The position numbers were made by a program, and so were the translations under genes. Shown here piece by piece: positions 58,331 to 64,000 of a stretch of 64,000 nucleotides of DNA. How positions within the stretch are numbered: position 1 is the stretch's first letter; each line of letters begins with the position of its first letter. Source of the DNA: Curtobacterium sp. MCSS17_015. Its GTDB lineage: Bacteria; Actinomycetota; Actinomycetes; Actinomycetales; Microbacteriaceae. The notes below the pieces were generated by a model. The model made no database searches. It saw only the letters and a program-made list of their open reading frames with translations, and was not told the DNA's origin. The stretch spans positions 1,550,001-1,614,000 of the forward strand of contig NZ_CP126256.1 of assembly GCF_003234265.2 (NCBI RefSeq), read 5' to 3'.

Positions 58331-59881
58331 ATGAGCGACGAGACCGAGCCGGTGACCGAGAGTCCTCTGCTGACCCCTCGACCGTCCTCCGGCGGTCTCG
58401 ACCGACCCGACGTCGTCCTGCGCAAAGGCCGTCTGACGCTCATCAACGGGCACCTGACGCCGCAGCAGTCCATGATCGAGGACCTCCTGTTCCTCGACGA
58501 CGCGCTCACCGCCGGTGACGTCGACCACCTGCTCATCCGCGGCAACGACCAGCGCCCGGTGATCGCGGTCGACGAACGGGACCGCCAGCGTGCTGAGAGC
58601 GTCGTGATGGCCGCTGCGGCCGGTGAACCGTTCTACGCCAAACCCCCCGGCAAGCCGGCCGTGCTCGTCCTCGACGACGGGTTCGGCTCGGTCGACGAGC
58701 CGGTGCTCCGGCTGTTCCGACCGCGCCTCGAACCGATGGGTCGACTCCGCTACGGCGCGGAGACCAGCGTGCAGCTCGAGTTCTGGCGGGTCACCGAGAC
58801 CGAGGTCCTCGCACCGGTCGAGAACGCCCTCATGCGTCGCAGCCTGCCGATCGAGGAGTTCGTCCTCGACGACATCGACCGGTACGGCCGATCCTGGAGC
58901 ACCGTCGAGCACATGTTCGACGACCACGTCTCGGACATCCGCTTCCCGATCGACATCGTGTTCTCGTGGGTGGACGGCAACGCCGTCGAGTACCAGCGCG
59001 CCCGTCAGGCCGCACAGGCGAACGCGGTGCTCGGGGAGGGCGACGACGCGCCGGCCCGCTTCCGGCAGATCAACGAACTGAAGTACGCGCTCCGGTCGGT
59101 GCACATCTTCGCCCCGTGGATCCGGACGATCTACATCGCCACGGACTCTCCGGCACCGGAGTGGCTCGCCGACCACCCGAAGGTCCGAGTCGTCCGCAGC
59201 GAGGAGTTCTTCGCCGACCCGTCCGTGCTGCCGACACACAACTCGCAGGCGGTGGAGTCGCAGCTGCACCACATCCCCGGGTTGAGCGAGCACTTCATCT
59301 ACTCGAACGACGACATGTTCTTCGGTCGTCTCATCGACCCGTCGGTGTTCTTCAGCCCAGGGTCTGTCACGAAGTTCATCCTCGCCGACACCCGGATCGG
59401 CCTCGGGGTCAACAACGCCGCACGCAGCGGGTTCGAGAACTCGGCCCGGGTGAACCGGCGCCTCCTCCAGCAGCGCTTCGGTGCCGTCACGACCCGCCAC
59501 CTCGAGCACGCGGCGACCCCGCTGCGGAAGAGCATCATGACCGAGATGGAGCACGAGTTCGCGGACGAGTTCCGCAGCACGGCCGGTTCCCGGTTCCGCG
59601 CGGCGGACAACATCTCGGTGACGAACTCGCTGTACCACTACTACGCACTGCTGACCGGCCGCGCGATCATCCAGGAGAACGCGTCGGTGAAGTACATCGA
59701 CACGACGATGCAGGCCGGACTGCGCACGCTCGACGAACTCCTCAAGAAGCGGAACGTCGACTTCTTCTGCCTGAACGACGGGAGCTTCCCCGAGGTCAGC
59801 GACGAGGAGCGCACGACTCGCGTGACCGACTTCCTCGAACGCTACTTCCCGTTCCCCGCGCCGTGGGAGCGCACCGACTGA
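58331..59881 (+). CDS. Stealth family protein (capsule-type sugar-phosphate transferase)
   Basis: Predicted 516 aa from ATG 58331 with GGAAGG upstream. The four Stealth regions can be followed: CR1 IDIVFSWVDGNAVEYQ (near residue 210), CR2 RFRQINELKYALRSVHIFAP with IYIATD, CR3 HNSQAVESQLHHIPGLSEHF with YSNDDMFFG, and CR4 toward the end (FFCLNDGSF). Stealth enzymes transfer hexose-1-phosphate in capsule or teichoic-like polymer synthesis. The ~150-residue N-terminal region precedes CR1. No capsule genes are adjacent, but the gene fits the glycan theme of the heptose island 30 kb away. Confidence 0.88.
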   Translation: MSDETEPVTESPLLTPRPSSGGLDRPDVVLRKGRLTLINGHLTPQQSMIEDLLFLDDALTAGDVDHLLIRGNDQRPVIAVDERDRQRAESVVMAAAAGEPFYAKPPGKPAVLVLDDGFGSVDEPVLRLFRPRLEPMGRLRYGAETSVQLEFWRVTETEVLAPVENALMRRSLPIEEFVLDDIDRYGRSWSTVEHMFDDHVSDIRFPIDIVFSWVDGNAVEYQRARQAAQANAVLGEGDDAPARFRQINELKYALRSVHIFAPWIRTIYIATDSPAPEWLADHPKVRVVRSEEFFADPSVLPTHNSQAVESQLHHIPGLSEHFIYSNDDMFFGRLIDPSVFFSPGSVTKFILADTRIGLGVNNAARSGFENSARVNRRLLQQRFGAVTTRHLEHAATPLRKSIMTEMEHEFADEFRSTAGSRFRAADNISVTNSLYHYYALLTGRAIIQENASVKYIDTTMQAGLRTLDELLKKRNVDFFCLNDGSFPEVSDEERTTRVTDFLERYFPFPAPWERTD

Positions 59882-59903
59882 CCGTGGCGTCGTCGGCATG
59901 ACG

Positions 59904-59951
59904 GACGGACGGGAGGCGCGGTGCCAGCTGGCACCACGCCTCCCGTCCGTC
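59904..59951. terminator. 48-bp near-perfect palindrome, bidirectional terminator (repeat family, copy 3)
   Basis: GGACGGGAGGCGCGGTGCCAG is mirrored without a loop by its complement, with one mismatched pair in 24. It lies 22 nt after the Stealth stop and 6 nt after the stop of the convergent metallophosphoesterase. Arms match the copies at 19443 and 38762. Confidence 0.8.
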
Positions 59952-59957
59952 ACGTGG

Positions 59958-60917
59958 TCAGCGGTGGATCGGCGAGACCGGGATCGTGTCGAGGGTGAAC
60001 ACCGGCATCGAGGACGTCACCGGAGCGGGCTCGACGGCTGGCGGGATGACGACGCCCGCGGCGGCGAGCCTGGCTTCCGTCTCGATCGAGGAGACCGGCT
60101 CACCGACCGTCGCGTACGTGCCGATCGGCACCACGGAGTGCACGACCTGGTGGCCGTAGACGTGCATGAGGTTGAACGACTGTGCGCCGTCCCGGCCGCG
60201 GGTGCCGCGCTGAAACTCGTTGAGGTCCTGGGTGTAGCACGTGGCGCTCGCCACGGAGACGGGGATGCCGGCGAACACGGCGCTCGTCGAGTAGTGCAGG
60301 TGCCCGGCGATGATGGTCATGACGTCGCTGCCCTCGACCACCTCGGCGAGGGCCGCCTGGTCGCGCAGTTCGACGAGGACGGTGAGGTCCTGCACGCTCG
60401 GCACGGGCGGGTGGTGCATCGCCAGGATGGTGCCGTGCGGCGCCGCCTCGGACAGGACCTCGGCGAGCCAGTCGAGCTGCTCGGGGGAGACCTCGCCGTG
60501 GTGGTGGCCGGGGACGCTGGTGTCGAGCGTGATGACGCGGAGGCCGTTCACGTCGTAGACGAAGTCCACGGGCCGATCGGTGGGCTGCAGGCCGAACAGC
60601 TCCTGGCGGAAGGCACCGCGCTCGTCGTGGTTGCCCATCGCCCAGATCACCTGGGCACCGATGCGGTCGGCGGCGGGCTCGATGATGGCCCGGACACGGG
60701 TGTAGGCGCCGGGTTCGCCCTTGTCGGCCACGTCGCCGGTGACGACGATCGCTTCCGGTCGGGCACCTGACGCCTCGATCTCGGCGATGATCTGGCCGAG
60801 GCGTTCCGCCGAGTCGACCGCCCCGTAGAGGGGGCCGTCACCGGCGAGGAGGTGGGTGTCGCTGAGGTGGAGCAGGAAGTGGTTCGGCCTGGGGTGTTCA
60901 GCCGTCCGGGCGTCCAT
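59958..60917 (-). CDS. Metallophosphoesterase (3',5'-cAMP phosphodiesterase CpdA-like)
   Basis: Predicted 319 aa from ATG 60917. The five calcineurin-type motifs are HLSDTHLLAG, VVTGDVADKGEP, AMGNHDERG, MHHPPVP and IAGHLHYS. The subgroup resembles cyclic-nucleotide phosphodiesterases of the Rv0805/CpdA type. The C-terminal ~45 residues are an Ala/Val/Pro-rich tail with IPPAVEPAPVTSSMPVF. A weak AAGAAGAGA ribosome site lies before the start. Substrate uncertain. Confidence 0.87.
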   Translation of the reverse strand: MDARTAEHPRPNHFLLHLSDTHLLAGDGPLYGAVDSAERLGQIIAEIEASGARPEAIVVTGDVADKGEPGAYTRVRAIIEPAADRIGAQVIWAMGNHDERGAFRQELFGLQPTDRPVDFVYDVNGLRVITLDTSVPGHHHGEVSPEQLDWLAEVLSEAAPHGTILAMHHPPVPSVQDLTVLVELRDQAALAEVVEGSDVMTIIAGHLHYSTSAVFAGIPVSVASATCYTQDLNEFQRGTRGRDGAQSFNLMHVYGHQVVHSVVPIGTYATVGEPVSSIETEARLAAAGVVIPPAVEPAPVTSSMPVFTLDTIPVSPIHR

Positions 60918-61056
60918 CGGGTCTCTTCTTCCGTTGGCAGCGAGTGCGTGGTGCAACACGATGCCACACCGTCCTCGACGATTCCAACACCGCCGTGTGA
61001 ACCCCCCGTGAACTGGGGCGGCATGTCCGATGTCCGCGGGGTGAGGCGAACGCGAA

Positions 61057-61087
61057 CACCCCCCGACCACGAAGTGGACGAGGGGTG
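61057..61087 (-). terminator. Terminator of the qcrCAB operon
   Basis: On the minus strand CACCCCTCGTCCAC and GTGGTCGGGGGGTG form a 14-bp stem with one mismatch and one G-T pair, TTC loop, 21 nt after the qcrB stop. A short T-rich run (TTCGCGTTCG) follows. Confidence 0.7.
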
Positions 61088-61108
61088 CTGGCGTTCTTGC
61101 CGAGGAGC

Positions 61109-62800
61109 CTAGTGCGTCCCGGCACCGACCTGCGGGGCCTGGTGGGTCCCTTCGAGGTCAGGACCGTGGTGCGCGGCGTGCGCGGCCTCGAGCTCCGCCT
61201 TCGACACCGGCTCGATCCGGTCCTCGAAGAAGAAGCGGGACACGCGTGCCCGGGCCTTCTGCATCGAGCTGATGCGACCACGAGCGTCGGGACGGATCAT
61301 CAGCGGCTTGTAGTCGTTGAACTCCAGCAGACGCCACCGCTCGTACTCGTCGAGCTGCTCGTGCACCTCGATGAACTCACCGTGCGGCAGGCGCACGATG
61401 CGACCCGACTCGTACCCGTGCAGGACGATCTCGCGGTCCTTCTTCTGCAGGGCGAGGCACACACGCTTGGTGATCCAGAACGCCACGAACGGACCGAGGA
61501 CCGTCGCCGCCTGGAGCACGTGGATCACGTGGTTGATCGAGACCATGAAGTGCGTCGCGATGAGGTCGGAGGAGGCAGCCGTGAACAGCGCGCCGTACAG
61601 CGTGATGCCGGCGACACCGAGGGCGGTACGGGTCGGGGCGTTGCGCGGACGGTCGGCGATGTGGTGCTCGCGCTTGTCCCCGGTGACCCACGCCTCGATG
61701 AACGGGTAGACGAAGATCGCGACGATCAGGCCACCCAGGACCGCGATCGGGACGAGGATGTTGAACGACACCGTGTAGCCGAACCAGACGACCTCCCAGT
61801 GCGGCGGCACCAGACGGAGCGCGCCGTCCGCGAAGCCGATGTACCAGTCAGGCTGGGTTCCGGCGGACACGGGGGAGGGGTCGTACGGGCCGTAGTTCCA
61901 GATCGGGTTGATCGTGAACAGCGACGCGATGGCGGCGAGGATGCCGGCGACGATGAAGAAGAACCCGCCACCCTTCGCGGCGAACGCCGGGAGGATCGGG
62001 ACGCCCACGACGTTCTCGTTGGTCTTGCCCGGACCCGCGTACTGCGTGTGCTTGTTCACGACGACGAGCACGAGGTGCACGCCGAGCACCGCGACCAGGA
62101 TCGCCGGCAGCAGCAGGATGTGGAGCGTGTACAGGCGGCCGACGATGTCGGTGCCCGGGAACTCACCACCGAACAGCAGGTAGGCGATCCAGACGCCGAT
62201 CACCGGGATGCCCTCGATCATGCCGACGATGATGCGGAGACCGTTGCCGGAGAGCAGGTCGTCGGGAAGCGAGTAGCCGGTGAAGCCCTCGGCCATGGCG
62301 AGGATCCAGAGCACGAAGCCGAAGACCCAGTTGAGCTCGCGCGGCTTGCGGAACGCGCCGGTGAAGAAGACGCGAGCCATGTGCAGCATGACCGAGGCCA
62401 CGAACAGCAGGGCCGCCCAGTGGTGGATCTGTCGCACGAACAGGCCGCCGCGGATCTCGAACGAGATGTCCAGGGTGGACTGCAGGGCGACCGACATCTC
62501 GACGCCCTTCATCGGGACGTACGAGCCGTCGTAGACGACCTCGGTCATGGACGCCTGGTAGAAGAACGTCAGGAAGGTCCCGGAGAGCAGGACGACGACG
62601 AAGCTGTAGAGCGCCACCTCACCGAGCATGAAGCTCCAGTGGTCGGGGAAGATCTTGCGCCCGACCTCCTTCACCAAGCCGGAGATGCTCGTGCGCTCGT
62701 CGATGTAGTTCGCGGTGTAGTTGATCAGGCGCGAACCACGGTCAGGAGCCGGCTTGTTCGACGACTCGGTGTTGGGGGTGGTTGTCGTTGTGCTGCTCAT
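61109..62800 (-). CDS. qcrB: Cytochrome bc1 complex cytochrome b subunit
   Basis: Predicted 563 aa. About nine membrane helices. The heme-ligating His pairs are in HHWAALLFVASVMLHMARVF and HILLLPAILVAVLGVHLVLV. TGYSLPDDLLSGNGLRI marks the quinol site region, and the actinobacterial PIWNYGPYDPSPVSAGTQPD replaces the PEWY-type loop. A ~120-residue cytoplasmic C-terminal tail is typical of actinobacterial QcrB. Its start overlaps the qcrA stop by 4 nt. It works in the bc1-aa3 supercomplex. Confidence 0.95.
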   Translation of the reverse strand: MSSTTTTTPNTESSNKPAPDRGSRLINYTANYIDERTSISGLVKEVGRKIFPDHWSFMLGEVALYSFVVVLLSGTFLTFFYQASMTEVVYDGSYVPMKGVEMSVALQSTLDISFEIRGGLFVRQIHHWAALLFVASVMLHMARVFFTGAFRKPRELNWVFGFVLWILAMAEGFTGYSLPDDLLSGNGLRIIVGMIEGIPVIGVWIAYLLFGGEFPGTDIVGRLYTLHILLLPAILVAVLGVHLVLVVVNKHTQYAGPGKTNENVVGVPILPAFAAKGGGFFFIVAGILAAIASLFTINPIWNYGPYDPSPVSAGTQPDWYIGFADGALRLVPPHWEVVWFGYTVSFNILVPIAVLGGLIVAIFVYPFIEAWVTGDKREHHIADRPRNAPTRTALGVAGITLYGALFTAASSDLIATHFMVSINHVIHVLQAATVLGPFVAFWITKRVCLALQKKDREIVLHGYESGRIVRLPHGEFIEVHEQLDEYERWRLLEFNDYKPLMIRPDARGRISSMQKARARVSRFFFEDRIEPVSKAELEAAHAAHHGPDLEGTHQAPQVGAGTH

Positions 62801-63864
62801 GAGCGGGCACGCTCCCAGAAGGACGGGCCGACCGGCTCGTGGAAGTCGCTCTGTGCGACCAGGTAGCCGTCGTCATCGACCGAGATCGGAAGTTGGGGGA
62901 GGGGGCGGGCCGCCGGTCCGAAGATGACCTCGCAGTTGTTCGAGACATCGAAGGTGGACTGGTGGCACGGGCACAGCAGGTGGTGCGTCTGCTGCTCGTA
63001 GAGCGCGACCGGGCATCCGACGTGGGTACAGATCTTGGAGTATGCGACGATGCCGTCGTAGCCCCAGTTCTCCTGGCCCTTGCCGGGGTTGAGGTCCTTC
63101 GGGTCCAGACGCATCAGGAGGACGGCGGCCTTGGCCTTCTCCTCGAGCATGTGCTCGGAGTCGAGCATGCCCTCGGGGATGACGTGGAACACAGATCCGA
63201 TGGTGACGTCGGACGCCTTGATCGGCAGACCCGTCGGGTCCTTGGTCAGGCGCAGGCCCGACTTCCAGAAGGTGTGACGGAGCAGCTCGTTCGGGTCTTC
63301 CTTCGGCGCCAGGTCGCGCACCAGGACGATGCCGGGGAGCGGGAAGGCCACCAGCGCGCCGATGAGCGAGTTGCGGATCAGCTTGCGACGGCTGAAGCCG
63401 GACTCCTTGTCGGCGAGCTGGAACGCCTCGACCGCCTTGGCACGGGTCTCGTCCGAGCCCCGCGTGGTGTGACGCATCTCGGTGAGTTCCCGGTCGGAGA
63501 CCAGGGTCTTCGACCAGTAGACGGCCCCGATGCCCAGTGCGAGCAGGGCGAGCGTGATCGAGAGTCCGAGGAACAGGTTCGCGGAGCGGACCGACCCGAA
63601 GTCGTTCGAATCGATCGGGAAGGCGATGTACGCGGCGATCGACAGGACGCTGCCGATGATCGACAGGTAGAAGAACGTGGCGACCTGGCGCTCGGCCAGA
63701 CGCTGCTTCTTCGGGTCGACGTCGGTGCGGCGAGCGCGGTGCGGCGGCTCACCCGGGTTCTCGAACCGCTCCGACGGCAGGACGGCGGTCCCCGCCGGCT
63801 GCGTCGCGCCGTGCTTCTCGACAGCCGAGGACGAGTTCAGTGCCTCGTCGTCGTGCTCTGCCAT
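62797..63864 (-). CDS. qcrA: Cytochrome bc1 complex Rieske iron-sulfur subunit
   Basis: Predicted 355 aa from ATG 63864, chosen because GAAGGGA lies 6 nt upstream; an in-frame start 27 nt earlier lacks a ribosome site. Three membrane helices (VATFFYLSIIGSVLSIAAYI, LFLGLSITLALLALGIGAVY and LIGALVAFPLPGIVLV) are the actinobacterial pattern. The 2Fe-2S ligands are in CTHVGC and LCPCHQSTF near residues 290-315. It transfers electrons from quinol to the QcrC cytochrome. Confidence 0.94.
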   Translation of the reverse strand: MAEHDDEALNSSSAVEKHGATQPAGTAVLPSERFENPGEPPHRARRTDVDPKKQRLAERQVATFFYLSIIGSVLSIAAYIAFPIDSNDFGSVRSANLFLGLSITLALLALGIGAVYWSKTLVSDRELTEMRHTTRGSDETRAKAVEAFQLADKESGFSRRKLIRNSLIGALVAFPLPGIVLVRDLAPKEDPNELLRHTFWKSGLRLTKDPTGLPIKASDVTIGSVFHVIPEGMLDSEHMLEEKAKAAVLLMRLDPKDLNPGKGQENWGYDGIVAYSKICTHVGCPVALYEQQTHHLLCPCHQSTFDVSNNCEVIFGPAARPLPQLPISVDDDGYLVAQSDFHEPVGPSFWERARS

Positions 63865-63897
63865 GGTGTTCCCTTCAGTGTCGTGCGACACGGACGA

Positions 63898-64000
63898 TCA
63901 GTTCTGCTTCGCGGTCAGCCAGACGGTCATCGCAACGACCGCGCCGAGCCCGAAGATCCAGATGAACAGACCCTCGGCGACCGGGCCGATGTCACCCAGG
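63898..64000 (-). CDS. qcrC: Cytochrome bc1 complex diheme cytochrome c subunit, C-terminal end (truncated by window end)
   Basis: The minus-strand frame entering at 64000 reads LGDIGPVAEGLFIWIFGLG and ends in AMTVWLTAKQN at TGA 63898-63900. This is the single C-terminal membrane anchor expected for QcrC, and it lies 33 nt upstream of qcrA, the normal qcrC-qcrA-qcrB order. The heme-binding CxxCH motifs are outside the window. Confidence 0.9.
   Translation of the reverse strand, partial: LGDIGPVAEGLFIWIFGLGAVVAMTVWLTAKQN

Noticed and set aside
19443..59951. CRISPR-like interpretation of the repeated palindromes
   Set aside because: Copies are ~20 kb apart, at gene ends, with no spacers and no cas genes.

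Overview
The window reads as chromosome of a high-GC Gram-positive actinobacterium, most likely Microbacteriaceae and quite possibly Curtobacterium. This is inferred from the very high GC with strong GC3 bias, the qcrCAB cytochrome bc1 operon with actinobacterial-type subunits, the pdxST-yebC-ruvCAB-yajC-secDF-relA gene order, an HspR-type HAIR operator, and many genes whose start codon lies only 6-9 nt after a TAnnnT -10 box (leaderless transcripts). No rRNA gene is present to settle the taxonomy. I support 66 protein genes (two cut by the window edges), one tRNA-Gly(GCC), several terminator-like palindromes and many -10 elements. I see no CRISPR, transposase, prophage or plasmid gene.

Layout. 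1-6119 (+): the 3' end of a nitrate-reductase-like molybdoenzyme, translationally coupled to a small helical protein, an HPP membrane protein, mobA, a DUF6457 gene and moeA, then an NhaP-type antiporter and a DUF4396 membrane protein. 6231-13911 (mostly -): an M20 peptidase, a serine hydrolase, tRNA-Gly, a molybdenum redox module (sulfite-oxidase-like enzyme, flavin reductase, DUF6510), a two-component system and a DedA protein. 14034-27471: a surface-glycan island that encodes sedoheptulose-7-phosphate to ADP-heptose (gmhA, two hldE-like genes, gmhB) plus three GT9 heptosyltransferase-like genes, two GT4, one GT2, an aldehyde dehydrogenase and a short SDR. An ADP-heptose pathway in an organism expected to lack LPS is the main biological point of interest.

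27518-38718: housekeeping and unknown genes (PRC-barrel, secreted SGNH hydrolase, alpha/beta hydrolase and NUDIX genes divergently transcribed from overlapping leaderless promoters, MFS transporter, small YidC paralogue with DUF6412, YbaK deacylase). A ClpC-like ATPase follows behind a HAIR operator. After it comes an unusual lower-GC stretch holding a promoter, a 22-codon micro-ORF, about 410 nt of structured non-coding sequence and a small basic protein. 38881-52853 (+): apt, thrS, HIT, pdxST, yebC, ruvCAB, yajC, secDF, a rhodanese gene and relA. 52978-60917: AbiEi-like protein, ROK kinase, deoC, an SDR-DUF2867 fusion operon, a Stealth phosphotransferase and a metallophosphoesterase. 61109-64000 (-): qcrB, qcrA and the end of qcrC.

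Cross-cutting structure. Three copies of a 40-48 bp near-perfect palindrome built on GACGGGAGGC/GCCTCCCGTC sit at gene 3' ends. Start-stop overlaps of 1-4 nt (ATGA, GTGA, TGATG) define the operons. The MoCo synthesis genes at the left end would supply cofactor both to the nitrate-reductase-like enzyme and to the sulfite-oxidase-like enzyme 7 kb away.
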